Assembly: GCF_014931565.1 (NCBI RefSeq)
Contig: NZ_CP063353.1
Location: forward strand, 3,286,001 to 3,350,000
DNA from: Clostridium sp. 'deep sea'
GTDB lineage: Bacteria; Bacillota; UBA994; PWPR01
Reading direction: 5' to 3'
DNA: 64,000 bases
The notes beneath the pieces were generated by a model, which did no database searches, was not told the origin of the DNA, and worked only from the letters and a program-made list of their open reading frames with translations. Position 1 is the first letter of the stretch, and each line of letters opens with the position of its first letter. The translations under genes were made by a program, and so were the position numbers. Shown here in pieces: positions 8,950 through 19,586 of this stretch.

Positions 8950-9350
8950 AATTGTTCTCCTGAAAAATATAAGATGTCTAATCATACCATAGTTCTTGTT
9001 AGTAATTCAAAAACTACATACTTTAATGTTAATTAAAAATAAATTTTTAACATAGCAATAAATATTACAAAGCAAAAGCTAAACTAAAATAATAAATCAA
9101 AATACGCTTTAGCTAAAAGAACCACTTATATTATGGTATCTAAATTAATATAACTAAAAAATTAGTTAAAAATAACTATTATTTTAGCGTAATATCACCA
9201 TATGTATAGCATTTATGTACACCTATTAAATTGTATGTTAAGATAATCTTGATAATATAAATTCGTAATTTACAGTAAAAACTTAACCGTTTAGCTGGCG
9301 GTTTAATTTTGTATATAGTTTAAAATAAAACTAAAATATGGGGTGATGAA
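8950..9350. other. Intergenic region upstream of the M14 peptidase gene
   Basis: About 400 bp of very AT-rich DNA between divergent genes contains no supportable ORF. It must hold both promoters. A short hairpin, AACCG...CGGTT near 9286-9305 followed by AATTTTG, lies 45 bp before the M14 gene. Confidence 0.4.
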
Positions 9351-12300
9351 ATGAATAGTTTAGAGCAACTTTTTACTACAAATGGAGTTCTAATAGACAA
9401 AAATGAGGATAACATTGCAGAGGGTTTAAAGGGTGTAATTTATATACCTAGTAAAGTAAACTACCAGTTGTCAGCATTTATAATAGAGTTGAGTGCTCGT
9501 TTAGGATACGAGTCAGTAGCTCTTGATTATCCAATAGTTAAAGTGTATGGTGATAACCTTCCTACCGAAATTAAAGAGGGTAGCATAATAGTAACTTCAA
9601 ATGTTAACTTAAACGCCGATACTGCCTTAATTGAGCAACGTAATAATAACGTTATTATTTCAGCCAACTCTCAAACTGCATGGTCTTGTTTAAGACACTT
9701 TGTATGCGGTTTATTTCCTAATATAAACTCAAAATATTCCTTAATCCAGTTACTACAAGATATTAAAAGTGAGCTTAAGACAACTGCTTATATAGAGAGT
9801 ATTACCTTTAATGCTGCTAGTAACACAATATCATTAATAAAATTGGGTAGTTATTTAAATGAAAGTAACGACCTAATATTAACAGTGCCAAATATTATTG
9901 AGTCAATCTGTTTAAATGAAACCGAGCTTAACTTGAATTTTACTCTAAACCCAGCTAGTCAACTTCCAGAAGAAGATCAATACAACACAAATCAAATAAA
10001 ACTAGATAACCCCTTTAGTAATCACTACATCTCTAAAAAAGCAAAAACACTACCAGCAAAATATAGTGCTCCCGTTATAGTATTAAACGAGATGCCATGT
10101 ATAGATGAAACGATAGCTTTTGCTAATTTAGCAGCTAGGTTTGCCTTAGAGTCAACTGAACTAGTTACTCCATTAGTTTGTTTAAAAGAAGAACTAAAAA
10201 TGGGTCAAAATGTTCTGAAAATAAAAATTGAAGAGGGTTATAAACATGCCAAATTTAGTATTTATGATAGAACTTTAATTGTTGAAGGTTCTACTAAAAA
10301 TATACACCAAGCCGTTAAAGAAATATTTATTAACTATCCTAAGTTAAGCGATAGTGCAATTTATGCGGATTTAACAGACTGGATTTCTAAGGCCTTAAAA
10401 GGTGAATCAGCCTTTGGGGAAGTGTTGAGGATACTACAACATGCTAAATATACCGAAGACAATTTAACTGCTTATGTAAATATAGGTCCACTAGATGATA
10501 ATTTAAAAAAATATAAAAAAGCATTGGCACAAGAAAAAGTGAAATTGCACTCTATGCGCGAGCCACGAGAGGTAATGAGCTGGCAATGTGAGCCTAAATG
10601 GGAGGTTACAAGAGCTAAAGAATTATTAGCTGAAAAGCTATATCCTAATTTAAAGGCAAAAGATAAAGTAGAAATAAGGCTATTAGTAAGTGAAGAAAAA
10701 ACAATAAGAGATAATGTAAAACATCAAGTTATGGCAGATTTAAGAGATTTAGGTGTAAATATAAGTTCAGTTAAGGTAAACAGAGCCTATAAACAAGGCA
10801 TGTGCTGGATACTTGAAGAAGTTTTGCCTGATATTAAACAAAATAATCTGCATCTTGATATAGCTAAACTTAAAATAGGATTTAAACCATTTTTACCATG
10901 TAATAAAACAGAGTGGACTAACGAAGAGGGGGCAACTCCAACTCTTACTCCTGAGCGTAGCGATGACCCAAACAAATACTTTGATTTGCCCACGAGGTTA
11001 TTACAAGAGCTGTACCCTATAGACGATATTTTGTCATTAGAGCTAGCCTTAAGTCGCGAAAAAATAGAATTTTATGCTCTAGAGCAAGTTGAACATGACT
11101 ACAAAATTGATTTTTATAATGAATATAATGAACTTATTTACACAGACTCAACAGATGTAAAGTTTAATGAAAGAGCCTATTTAGATGCGTGGCCAGCAAT
11201 TGGTAAAGTGCACCCCAACACAGGCTGGGTATTGGCGAAAGTAAACGATGAAATAGTTATAGATGAGCGACTAGAAACAGACCTTGAGAAGTTATGGGAT
11301 ATTTATCAAAACAACATATTGCATGACGTTAGACAGTATGTTGAAATAGAGTGTCATAATGATATAACAGCCCAAAAACAACCTTTTTTTAGGGAGCTTA
11401 ATTTAGAAATAACAGTAAGCGATATAGATTACAAATTACCAATACGTAAAGACTTAATATCTACCTTAGATGCCTTGCATGAAGACATATACTTTGTAGG
11501 ACTAGACTTTTTCCGAACCTTAGGTTTGCGTAGTAGTGGCCAAAAAATTAGTGAACCAGGCTTAATTCTTCCTAAAATAAACAAGGTATTAGGACAAGGA
11601 CCAAAACTAAAAGCTACTTTGTTTGCCGAAAAGCAAAAAAAAGCCTGCGTTTTTACCGATAACCAACATCTTGAGTTAGTTAAAACCAAAAACATAGATT
11701 TAGCACTTCAATCTATTGAATATACAACCGAAGGAATAAACCTAGAGTACGATGTTGATGGCAATATCGCAGTATTAGAAAACATCTTAGATAATTGGCT
11801 TTATTTAGCCCAGCCTGGAGACCCTTTAATACCTGTAGAGTTAGCTAATAAATTAAATTATGTGCGTATTAACTACCGAAATGATGATTTTATGAATAAG
11901 CAGTGGAGTTTATGCTTAGCCAACTTAAACCTAACTAAACATAAACCTCTGGAGATAGAGAATATTAATATTCCGTTGCAAGAGGTTATTGGAGTAGAAC
12001 AAAATAACAGAATACTAAGTGAGTTAGAGCGTGTACCAGACTTAACAGTGTATGAAATAAGTAAGTCATATCAGGGTAGAAAAATACATGCAATAGAAGT
12101 AAAGCCTAATTTTAAATCAGATATAATATCTCATACTAAATTACTTAATAGTAAGCCCTGTTTTGTTTTAAATCATAGACATCATGCTAACGAAATATCG
12201 GCCACAAACTCAGCCTATAGCATGTTAAAACAGCTATTAACAACTGAACAAGGTAAAAAATATCGTAGCGCACTCAATATAGCTTTAATGCCATTTGAAA

Positions 12301-13055
12301 ACGCCGACGGTGCCGCAGTTCATTACGAATTAATGCAAGATAACCCTGAGTGGAAACTACACGTATCACGCTACAACTCCGTGGGCAAAGAAATAGCCAA
12401 CGATTACTTTAACAATGATTCACCCTATGGAGAGTGCCACGCTTTACCGTCACTTTATTGTAAGTGGATACCAGATGCCTTTGTAGATAACCATGGTGTG
12501 CCATCACATGAATGGGATCAACAATTTGCCGGATATGTAGCCCCTTGGTTTAGAGGATTTTGGCTACCAAGAGCCTTATTTTACGGCTATTTTTGGCAAA
12601 TAAATAATCAAGAGTTTGTAGAACATAGAGCTATAAGTGAGCAGGTAGCTATTGAGGTTGCCAAAGGATTAAATGAAGACCACGATATAACAGAGCTTAA
12701 TAAAGACTGGCAGAATAGATTTGTAAAGTATGCAAATCAATGGCTTCCAAAACTATTTCCGGCAGACTATCGTGAAAACCTTATATACTACTGGATACCG
12801 TTTAACAAAGACAAAAAAGCGCGTCACTTTGCAGCAAGGTTTCCAGAGTATACTGTATTAGATTGGACTACCGAGGTATCTGATGAAACAGCCCAAGGTG
12901 AATACCTAGAGCAATGTAGCAGGGCCTTAGTTATTTCAGATTTTGCTACAATGAAGGTCTTAAGCGAAATACCAATAGAGTTTAATAAACATCTAATATC
13001 AAATAAAAGCAAAGTTAAAAGAAGTAATATACGAAAAAGACCAATAAAGTTTTAG
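9351..13055 (+). CDS. Very large M14-family (zinc carboxypeptidase-like) protein
   Basis: The 1234-residue product starts after GGGGTGATG. The C-terminal ~300 residues form an M14 domain: H945-x2-E948 in NHRHHANE are zinc ligands, and the third ligand H1048 lies in VDNHGVPSHEWDQ. A basic substrate-binding segment and a downstream glutamate would complete the site, but I could not assign the catalytic glutamate with certainty. The first ~900 residues are not recognised; residues 30-120 (IELSARLGYES, SQTAWSCLRHFVCGLFP) look like a Rossmann-like or glycosidase-associated N-terminal domain. There is no signal peptide, suggesting cytoplasmic action on peptides. It is far longer than standard M14 enzymes (300-450). 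The gene is monocistronic, with tandem repeats downstream. Confidence 0.8.
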   Translation: MNSLEQLFTTNGVLIDKNEDNIAEGLKGVIYIPSKVNYQLSAFIIELSARLGYESVALDYPIVKVYGDNLPTEIKEGSIIVTSNVNLNADTALIEQRNNNVIISANSQTAWSCLRHFVCGLFPNINSKYSLIQLLQDIKSELKTTAYIESITFNAASNTISLIKLGSYLNESNDLILTVPNIIESICLNETELNLNFTLNPASQLPEEDQYNTNQIKLDNPFSNHYISKKAKTLPAKYSAPVIVLNEMPCIDETIAFANLAARFALESTELVTPLVCLKEELKMGQNVLKIKIEEGYKHAKFSIYDRTLIVEGSTKNIHQAVKEIFINYPKLSDSAIYADLTDWISKALKGESAFGEVLRILQHAKYTEDNLTAYVNIGPLDDNLKKYKKALAQEKVKLHSMREPREVMSWQCEPKWEVTRAKELLAEKLYPNLKAKDKVEIRLLVSEEKTIRDNVKHQVMADLRDLGVNISSVKVNRAYKQGMCWILEEVLPDIKQNNLHLDIAKLKIGFKPFLPCNKTEWTNEEGATPTLTPERSDDPNKYFDLPTRLLQELYPIDDILSLELALSREKIEFYALEQVEHDYKIDFYNEYNELIYTDSTDVKFNERAYLDAWPAIGKVHPNTGWVLAKVNDEIVIDERLETDLEKLWDIYQNNILHDVRQYVEIECHNDITAQKQPFFRELNLEITVSDIDYKLPIRKDLISTLDALHEDIYFVGLDFFRTLGLRSSGQKISEPGLILPKINKVLGQGPKLKATLFAEKQKKACVFTDNQHLELVKTKNIDLALQSIEYTTEGINLEYDVDGNIAVLENILDNWLYLAQPGDPLIPVELANKLNYVRINYRNDDFMNKQWSLCLANLNLTKHKPLEIENINIPLQEVIGVEQNNRILSELERVPDLTVYEISKSYQGRKIHAIEVKPNFKSDIISHTKLLNSKPCFVLNHRHHANEISATNSAYSMLKQLLTTEQGKKYRSALNIALMPFENADGAAVHYELMQDNPEWKLHVSRYNSVGKEIANDYFNNDSPYGECHALPSLYCKWIPDAFVDNHGVPSHEWDQQFAGYVAPWFRGFWLPRALFYGYFWQINNQEFVEHRAISEQVAIEVAKGLNEDHDITELNKDWQNRFVKYANQWLPKLFPADYRENLIYYWIPFNKDKKARHFAARFPEYTVLDWTTEVSDETAQGEYLEQCSRALVISDFATMKVLSEIPIEFNKHLISNKSKVKRSNIRKRPIKF

Positions 13056-13070
13056 ATACAGACTGTCCAC

Positions 13071-13540
13071 CAGTAGGGAATCACCTCTGTGTGATTCCTT
13101 TGTGGATACTTAGATAGCGTATCTTAATACAGTTTATAAACGATGTACTAAATAACAAATAGGGTATTGTTTAACATGGTTTAAGCTAACAACAAGGTAA
13201 TGAACGGCGCGTTCACTACAATAGTAGGTTTAAAAATGATAGCTTCGTTTTTGCTGTTACCTAAGTATAAAGTAAAAAGTCAGTAGGGAATTACCTCTGT
13301 GTAATTCCGTTATGGATAATAGATAACGTGTATTAAAATGGTTTATAAACGATGTCCTAAATATCAAATAGGGCATTGTTTGACATGGTTTAAGTTAATA
13401 ATAAGATAATGAACGGCACGGAGGCAGTTCACTACAATTGAAATGTGCTGTTACCTAAACATAAAGTAAAAAGTTAGTAGGGAATTACCTCTGTGTAATT
13501 CCGTTGTAAATTACTTAAGCAACGTATCTTAATACAGTTA
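13071..13540. repeat. Tandem direct repeat, about 200-bp unit, 2.3 copies
   Basis: Copies begin at about 13071, 13281 and 13475 (the last is partial). Each starts with AGTAGGGAAT then a perfect hairpin GGAATTAC/GTAATTCC around CTCTGT, and full copies contain GTTTATAAACGATGT, a CAAATAGGG block and a GAACGGC...GTTCACTAC hairpin. Copies differ by small indels. No ORF runs through them. The 563-bp gap they fill is otherwise empty apart from the MerR dyad at its end. Confidence 0.8.
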
Positions 13541-13557
13541 TGGTTACTATTCCATAT

Positions 13558-13576
13558 CCTCACACCGTGTTAGAGG
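13558..13576. promoter_or_regulatory. Dyad related to the MerR operator, upstream of the merR-type gene
   Basis: CCTCACACCGTGTTAGAGG is an imperfect palindrome that shares ACACCGTGT with the MerR-type promoter spacer at 14811-14829. A TATAAT lies 28 bp downstream (13605-13610). It probably mediates autoregulation. Confidence 0.5.
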
Positions 13577-13648
13577 CAATAGGTTATTTTCAAACTACTT
13601 GAAGTATAATTAAAGTGTATGTATACTGAAAAAAATGGAGGTATATTT

Positions 13649-14485
13649 ATGCTTAATATAGGTAATTTTTCGAAACTAACACATGTTTCAGTTCGTATGT
13701 TACGTTACTACGATGAACATGGATTGTTAAAACCTGATCATATAGATAAATATTCTGGCTATCGTATGTATTCTGTTAAGCAGGTACCTGATTTACAGAA
13801 AATAGTACTATTACGTGATTTAAATTTTTCTGTTTCTGATATAAGTAAATTGATTAAAAATTGGAATGATAAATTTATTATTGAACAATTAAATAATAAA
13901 ATTTATGAAACAGAACAGATTATAGAAACAGAAAAAGAAAGAGTTAATAAAATCAAAGCCGCAATAAATGATATACACAAAAATCAAATTGATATGCATT
14001 ACAATGTTACAATAAAATCTATACCCAAGTATAATATCATTTCATTACGTAGAAAAATTCCAGATTACTTGTATGAGGGAGAATTATGGTGTGAACTGAC
14101 AGATTTTATAAATAAAGAACATATTAATATTGAAAAACATAGTTATAACAATATCGCAATATATCATGATGAAGGACATATGGATGCTTATGTTGATGTT
14201 GAAGTAGCCTTTATTGTAAAAAAACTTTCAAAGAATAGAGATAGTTTTGTATTCAGAGAACTAGAGGGTATTGATAAAATGGCTTGCATGATGGTATATG
14301 GCTCTTACGAAAAATTGGCGGTTGCTTACCAGAGCTTTATCTATTGGTTAGATGAACATAGCCAATATAAAATGAAAGGACTAAGCAGACAAATTAGTAT
14401 AATAGGTGAAGCAAATGCTTCAGATCCAAATAATTACTTGACGGAAATTCAAATTCCAGTACAAATAGTATCACATTTGACCTGA
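13649..14485 (+). CDS. MerR-family multidrug-type regulator with GyrI-like effector domain
   Basis: The start is the ATG at 13649, with GGAGG 8 bp upstream; an in-frame ATG at 13619 lacks one. The 278-residue protein opens with a winged helix typical of MerR (NFSKLTHVSVRMLRYYDEHGLLKP, given here only as the first 75 residues), then a long dimerisation coiled coil (about 78-115). A C-terminal domain from about 120 resembles the GyrI/BmrR effector-binding fold, which accommodates bulky drugs. Such regulators twist promoters with 19-bp spacers; exactly such a promoter lies ahead of the downstream transglutaminase-UvrA gene. A terminator follows the gene. Confidence 0.88.
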   Translation: MLNIGNFSKLTHVSVRMLRYYDEHGLLKPDHIDKYSGYRMYSVKQVPDLQKIVLLRDLNFSVSDISKLIKNWNDKFIIEQLNNKIYETEQIIETEKERVNKIKAAINDIHKNQIDMHYNVTIKSIPKYNIISLRRKIPDYLYEGELWCELTDFINKEHINIEKHSYNNIAIYHDEGHMDAYVDVEVAFIVKKLSKNRDSFVFRELEGIDKMACMMVYGSYEKLAVAYQSFIYWLDEHSQYKMKGLSRQISIIGEANASDPNNYLTEIQIPVQIVSHLT

Positions 14486-14541
14486 CCAAACATGTGTATA
14501 CAGAACAAGAATGACTCAATTGTAAATACTTTAATTTGACA

Positions 14542-14582
14542 AACTGGTGCCGCAGTGCAAACGGCACCAGTTTTATTTTAAA
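14542..14582 (+). terminator. Rho-independent terminator after merR-type gene
   Basis: A perfect 11-bp GC-containing stem AACTGGTGCCG / CGGCACCAGTT is followed by TTATTTTA. The remaining DNA up to 14800 shows no gene. Confidence 0.88.
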
Positions 14583-14804
14583 TTTAGGTACACTCATATC
14601 CTGTTGCTCATTCCCTAATTTTTACAATTATTACATCAATAATCATATACATCATATTCCTTTTCTTTCAAAGTCTGCTTTCTGCTTTCCTGTGTAGTTT
14701 TGAACATCCTTTCTTATTTTTAAGAGCTAATTTACAATTCTCATACAAATTTTAACCTATACATAATCTTTGCGGTAACAAATAAATAAAATAAAAAAAG
14801 TCGC

Positions 14805-14835
14805 TTTACACTGACACCGTGTGAGGGTTTAATAT
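14805..14835 (+). promoter_or_regulatory. MerR-type promoter with 19-bp spacer
   Basis: TTTACA (14805-14810) and TAATAT (14830-14835) are separated by exactly 19 bp, two more than a normal promoter. The spacer holds the dyad GACACCGTGTGAGG, which shares ACACCGTGT with the site ahead of the regulator gene. This is the textbook layout of promoters activated by MerR-family proteins. Confidence 0.75.
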
Positions 14836-14858
14836 CAAATTCCGTAGGAGGGATTGAA

Positions 14859-17800
14859 ATGAAAATAAATAGGAATGACTTAAATTATTACGTACAACAA
14901 AGTGTAATTACTGATCCCAAGCAGTATGAGAAAGAATTAGATGCTCTTCCAGAAAATCCAGAACAACTTTTAAATATCGTGCAAGGGCTTGTCATACATG
15001 GTGCCCTTGGCAAGTTATATGGTTTTAAATTTAGTAAGAAACAATCGGACGAAGAGTTACTTCGTACAGTACCTCAAATGCTAGAAGTTATTTTTAGACT
15101 AGATCACCGTTCTTTGAAGGAGGCAAGGGAACCTAAACAACGCCTTGTGGGCATGTGTAGAGACTACGCCTTGCTGCTAATCTCCTTTATGCGCCATAAG
15201 AAAATTCCAGCTAGGCTAAGAGTTGGATTTGCCAACTATTTTGATAGTGAGGTAATGTATGAGGATCATTGGGTAGTAGAGTATTATGATATTAAACAAA
15301 ATCGTTGGATTCGTGTAGATGCACAGATAGATGAGGTTCAAAGGAAATATTATAACATTACCTTTAATACCTCAGATATGGGTGCAAATCGCAACTTTCT
15401 TCTTGGAGGAGAGGCATGGATAAAAAGCAGATTAGGTAAACACCACCCCGAAGATTTTGGCTACAATAAAAACTGGAAGGGTTGGTTCTCTGTCAAAGGA
15501 AACTTGTTACATGACCTCAATTGTCTGCAGGGATTTGAGTTGCTGCCATGGGATTTATGGACAGAGCTGAGCACTAAAAAATTTAGCCAGCTTTCTCAAA
15601 GCGAAAAGCAATTTCTTGACGAAATGGCAGACCTTACTTCAAATTGTAATGCTTCGACTGATGACTTCAAAAATCTATTTGCCCGTTTACCGAATGAATA
15701 TTTGCAATCAATTCGATCTAAACTCGTTGTTTTAGATGTAATCAGCCGATCAAATATGATTGCCCCCAATTCGTTAAGTGACAAAATTGAAATAGAAGAT
15801 GTTGAAAAACAGCAGAAATATATTACTTCTGATGTCAAATTAACTACTGCAAATCAAATACTTCTGAGAGGAGGTCGACAAAACAACCTTAAAGATATTA
15901 ATGTTGATATTCCTAAATCAAAGCTAACAGTAGTTACCGGAGTTAGCGGAAGCGGCAAATCCTCACTGGCTTTTGACACAATCTATGCGGAGGGAAAGCG
16001 ACGTTATCTTGATAATTTATCGAGTGCCGCGAGAATGCAGGATCAGACCGAAAAACCAGAATTTGACTCTTTACAAGGTCTTACTCCTACTATCGCAATC
16101 GAACAAAAAAAGGGCAGTCAAAATCCACGTTCTACAGTCGGTACATTAACAAGTATTCTTGATTATTTAAGGATGCTATATGTAGCAATAGGTATTTCAC
16201 ATTGTCCTTATTGTGGAAAACCTTTAGTGAAAAAAAATAAAAATAAGAATATTTGTTCAAATTGTAATCTTCTTTTCCCAAGCCTCACTACATCCTCATT
16301 TAATCCTAATACCCATAGTGGAGCCTGCCATGAATGTAATGGTATTGGATTTAAATACGAAATAAATCCTGATGCAATTATAATAAATGACGAGTTATCT
16401 GTTTTAGACGGAGCTACTCACTGGTGGGGAGTTTTGAGAGGAAAGAAACTTACTGGCAACTGGTGTGTAGGTGAACTATATGCAGTTGCAGAGTATATGA
16501 AAGTAGATTTAAATCTACCGTGGAAAAATATGCCGCAAGACTTTAAAAAAGCCATACTATATGGAACAGGTGATAAAATTCATAACTTCACCTACAATTC
16601 TCGTGGTAGAGAAACTGTTATTTCAAGACCCGCGTCAGGAGCATTTTCTCATATTCTTCGTCTCTTTAGAGAATCAAAATCAGCTAACAATACTTACAAG
16701 CAATATATGAAGGAAATCCCATGTACTACTTGTAAACAAGAACTACTTTGCACAGAAGCTCGATATACAACGATATTAGGATGGCGGCTGCCTGAGTTAA
16801 CAAAAATGCCTATAGCTCAACTATACAATTGGTTTACTACCATGGTAAATAATTTACCTGAAACCCAAAAAGAAAAAACAAAGGATATTTTTCCAGAAAT
16901 TAAAAATAGAATTACAAATTTAATACAGGTTGGACTATCTTATTTAACTCTAGACAGAACGGCACCCTCTCTATCCGGTGGTGAGCTTCAAAGGGTTCGT
17001 CTTTCCTGCCAGTTAGGCAGTGACCTTGTGGGATTAACCTATATTCTGGATGAACCATCCATAGGACTACACCCTAGAGATCATCATTTAATGATAGACA
17101 CCATTAAAAAACTTCGTGATAAGGGGAACACCGTTATAGTTGTTGAACATGATAAAGATACAATGCTTGTAGCAGATTATATAATTGATGTGGGTCCTGG
17201 TGCTGGGATTCATGGGGGCGAAATTGTTGCAGCTGGCACTGTGAATGATATCATTAATAATCCTTTGTCTCTAACTGGAAAATATCTAAAAAACGATAAA
17301 CTTCAACCATTACCAGAGTTGCAAAAACCTGAGAAATGGCTTACTCTATCAGGCTGTACGGCGAATAATCTAAAAAATATAACGATTGACTTCCCTCTAC
17401 ACAAAATGTGTTGTACTACAGGAGTGAGCGGTTCTGGGAAAAGCACGCTAGTGTTTGATACGCTTATTCCTGCCTTAGATGAAGCCATAAATAAGAAACG
17501 CCTAATAAATCGAAATTTTGAACAACTAAAATGTTTCGAAGAAATTGATGGTTTTGTTCATATGGATCAAAGCCCTATTGGCAAATCAACTCGCTCTACA
17601 CCAGTAACATATATTGGAGCATTTAATGAAATACGCAAAGTATTTGCTTCATTACAGGATTCTAAGAAGCTTGGCTTAACTGAAAAACACTTTAGTTTCA
17701 ACTCTAAAGAGGGACAGTGTGCAACCTGTGAGGGACATGGGCAGATTAAAGTAGCTTTTCAATACATGGCTGATTATTATGTTACCTGCCCAGATTGCAA

Positions 17801-18311
17801 AGGAAGACGATATAAAAATCAAGTACTACAAATAACCTACAAAAATAAGAACATTGCAGATATTTTAAACATGGATGTATCGCAAGCTACAATATTTTGG
17901 AAAGATAAAGCGGAAATTTACAATAAGCTGTTAGTATTAGAAGAGGTAGGTTTGTCTTATATTAAATTAGGTCAAAACACAACAACCCTTAGTGGTGGTG
18001 AGTCACAGCGATTAAAACTGGCAAAGGAACTGAGTCGCAGACAAAAGAAGCATATGCTTTATATTCTGGATGAGCCCTCAACTGGTCTGCATTTTAATGA
18101 TATTGAAAAACTAATTACTATCTTTAAGAAGCTGGTTTCTTCTAATCACACGGTACTAATCATTGAACATAACACAGATATTATCAGAGAATCGGATTGG
18201 ATTATTGAAATAGGACCAGAGGGTGGTAATCATGGTGGAACTGTAGTTGCAACTGGTACACCAAATAATCTTCGAAATAACAGCAGAAGCATTACTGGCA
18301 AATACATTTAA
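14859..18311 (+). CDS. Transglutaminase-domain/UvrA2-like ABC ATPase fusion
   Basis: The 1150-residue protein starts 8 bp after TAGGAGGG. Residues ~60-180 form a transglutaminase-like domain with a complete triad: Cys100 ([10 protein letters not shown]), His137 (EDHWVVEYY) and Asp154 (WIRVDAQID). From about 335 it is a UvrA: Walker [10 protein letters not shown] near 361, zinc cysteines CPYCG/CSNC and CHEC, signature LSGGELQR, a second Walker [10 protein letters not shown] near 854, CATC/CPDC and LSGGESQR. The ~110-residue UvrB-binding region normally after the first zinc cysteines is missing, as in UvrA2/DrrC-type drug-resistance proteins. It is probably a DNA-binding resistance ATPase rather than an excision-repair subunit. 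It forms an operon with the MFS exporter 12 bp downstream, under a MerR-type promoter. Confidence 0.88.
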   Translation: MKINRNDLNYYVQQSVITDPKQYEKELDALPENPEQLLNIVQGLVIHGALGKLYGFKFSKKQSDEELLRTVPQMLEVIFRLDHRSLKEAREPKQRLVGMCRDYALLLISFMRHKKIPARLRVGFANYFDSEVMYEDHWVVEYYDIKQNRWIRVDAQIDEVQRKYYNITFNTSDMGANRNFLLGGEAWIKSRLGKHHPEDFGYNKNWKGWFSVKGNLLHDLNCLQGFELLPWDLWTELSTKKFSQLSQSEKQFLDEMADLTSNCNASTDDFKNLFARLPNEYLQSIRSKLVVLDVISRSNMIAPNSLSDKIEIEDVEKQQKYITSDVKLTTANQILLRGGRQNNLKDINVDIPKSKLTVVTGVSGSGKSSLAFDTIYAEGKRRYLDNLSSAARMQDQTEKPEFDSLQGLTPTIAIEQKKGSQNPRSTVGTLTSILDYLRMLYVAIGISHCPYCGKPLVKKNKNKNICSNCNLLFPSLTTSSFNPNTHSGACHECNGIGFKYEINPDAIIINDELSVLDGATHWWGVLRGKKLTGNWCVGELYAVAEYMKVDLNLPWKNMPQDFKKAILYGTGDKIHNFTYNSRGRETVISRPASGAFSHILRLFRESKSANNTYKQYMKEIPCTTCKQELLCTEARYTTILGWRLPELTKMPIAQLYNWFTTMVNNLPETQKEKTKDIFPEIKNRITNLIQVGLSYLTLDRTAPSLSGGELQRVRLSCQLGSDLVGLTYILDEPSIGLHPRDHHLMIDTIKKLRDKGNTVIVVEHDKDTMLVADYIIDVGPGAGIHGGEIVAAGTVNDIINNPLSLTGKYLKNDKLQPLPELQKPEKWLTLSGCTANNLKNITIDFPLHKMCCTTGVSGSGKSTLVFDTLIPALDEAINKKRLINRNFEQLKCFEEIDGFVHMDQSPIGKSTRSTPVTYIGAFNEIRKVFASLQDSKKLGLTEKHFSFNSKEGQCATCEGHGQIKVAFQYMADYYVTCPDCKGRRYKNQVLQITYKNKNIADILNMDVSQATIFWKDKAEIYNKLLVLEEVGLSYIKLGQNTTTLSGGESQRLKLAKELSRRQKKHMLYILDEPSTGLHFNDIEKLITIFKKLVSSNHTVLIIEHNTDIIRESDWIIEIGPEGGNHGGTVVATGTPNNLRNNSRSITGKYI

Positions 18312-18323
18312 AGAGGATGAAAT

Positions 18324-19508
18324 ATGCTAAAAACAAAAATCAATAATTGGCATTTTAAATTATTTGCCTATATGACGAGCCAAGGAATATCTTTACTTGG
18401 CTCCACTATCGTTTCCTTTGCAGTTATGTGGTATGTTACCTTAAAAACAGGCTCACCAATTGCAGTTACAGTAGTCACAATCACTACCTATTTACCTCAA
18501 GCACTAGTTATGTTATTTGGAGGTGTTTTGGCAGATCGCTATTCACCTAAGAAAATTATAATGATAGCAGATTCCGCCATTGCCATGTCTACACTTGTTT
18601 TAGCTGTGCTTTTTTTGAATGGAATTGATAACATTGGCTGGATATATCTATTTAACTGCTTACGATCCTTCGGCTGTGGATTTCAGATGCCTGCGATTAA
18701 AAGCATGTTACCACTCATCGTTCCTGAAAAAGAATTGATGCGAGCAAACAGTATATACACAAGTATTTGGTGTGTTATTCAGCTTATTTCACCTGGTTTA
18801 AGCGGTGTCATTATGAGTTTTATGTCAATGTCTGGAATATTCTTTATTGACGTGATTACTGCTGTAATTGGAGTTTTCCTGCTCTCAACCATATCTATGC
18901 CAGCACAAGAACGCAGTGAGTACAAATATAAGCCAGTAGAGGATTTAAAATTGGGAATACGCTATATCTTATCCAATCGTTCGTTGAAAAACAGTATTCT
19001 TTTCTACAGTATTTTTTCTGTTTTGGTTGTTCCAGCTTCACAACTAATTCCACTTTTAGCTTCGCAAAAATTTGGAGATGAAATTTGGATATTGAGTATA
19101 ATCGAAACAGCTTTTTCAATTGGTGCACTACTAATCAGTCTCTTTTTATCCTACAAGACATTGTCAATTGCACCTTTCAAACTAATAGGTTTTTCTGCAA
19201 TGTTATTCGGTTTAGTGATGATACTTCTGATTCCAAGCAAAAATTTCATTCTATTCGTTATGCTTATGTTTGTTATGGGAATAGGAAGCCCATTATATTA
19301 CACTCCATTAACAACACATATTCAAGAAATTACGGAGGAAGCATATCTTGGACGCACCTTTTCGTTCGTGGATTTATTTTCCTCATTAGCTACACCTTTT
19401 GGAATGATAATATTGGGTCCAATTTCAAAAATAAGTATTGCTTTACCATTTGTAATTCCGGGCATTCTATTAGTTTTACTCGGACTAAAATCAAAAAAAA
19501 TAGCATAA
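18324..19508 (+). CDS. MFS drug exporter
   Basis: The 394-residue protein has about 12 membrane helices. The first inter-helix loop has the MFS motif GGVLADRYSPKK (motif A), and the N-terminal MTSQGISLLGSTIVSFAVMW region matches the MefA/MFS_3 group of macrolide-type and other drug exporters. Proton-driven export of a drug is the expected role. The ATG lies 12 bp after the UvrA stop, with AAAGAGG in between, so the two are co-translated from the MerR-controlled operon. Pairing with a DrrC-like UvrA suggests protection from a DNA-damaging compound. A terminator follows. Confidence 0.88.
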   Translation: MLKTKINNWHFKLFAYMTSQGISLLGSTIVSFAVMWYVTLKTGSPIAVTVVTITTYLPQALVMLFGGVLADRYSPKKIIMIADSAIAMSTLVLAVLFLNGIDNIGWIYLFNCLRSFGCGFQMPAIKSMLPLIVPEKELMRANSIYTSIWCVIQLISPGLSGVIMSFMSMSGIFFIDVITAVIGVFLLSTISMPAQERSEYKYKPVEDLKLGIRYILSNRSLKNSILFYSIFSVLVVPASQLIPLLASQKFGDEIWILSIIETAFSIGALLISLFLSYKTLSIAPFKLIGFSAMLFGLVMILLIPSKNFILFVMLMFVMGIGSPLYYTPLTTHIQEITEEAYLGRTFSFVDLFSSLATPFGMIILGPISKISIALPFVIPGILLVLLGLKSKKIA

Positions 19509-19554
19509 AGCCTCAATAAAAGGTATTATTAAAAACAAAATGCTACAAATTTAT

Positions 19555-19586
19555 AAAGTACACTCTTAGTGAGTGTGCTTTTTCAT
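19555..19586 (+). terminator. Rho-independent terminator of the UvrA-MFS operon
   Basis: AAAGTACACTC and GAGTGTGCTTT pair over 11 bp with one G-U and are followed by TTTTC. From 19590 to 19875 I see no gene or further structure. Confidence 0.8.

Noticed and set aside
13071-13540. CRISPR array
   Set aside because: The units are about 200 bp and repeated almost entirely, without short identical repeats separated by unique spacers, and no cas genes are present.
14859-18311. Housekeeping UvrA of nucleotide excision repair
   Set aside because: The UvrB-binding region is missing, a transglutaminase domain is fused, and the gene sits with a MerR regulator and exporter instead of uvrB.
19085-19519. 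144-codon plus-strand ORF
   Set aside because: It is a shadow of the MFS gene in another frame, with no ribosome site and an implausible composition.
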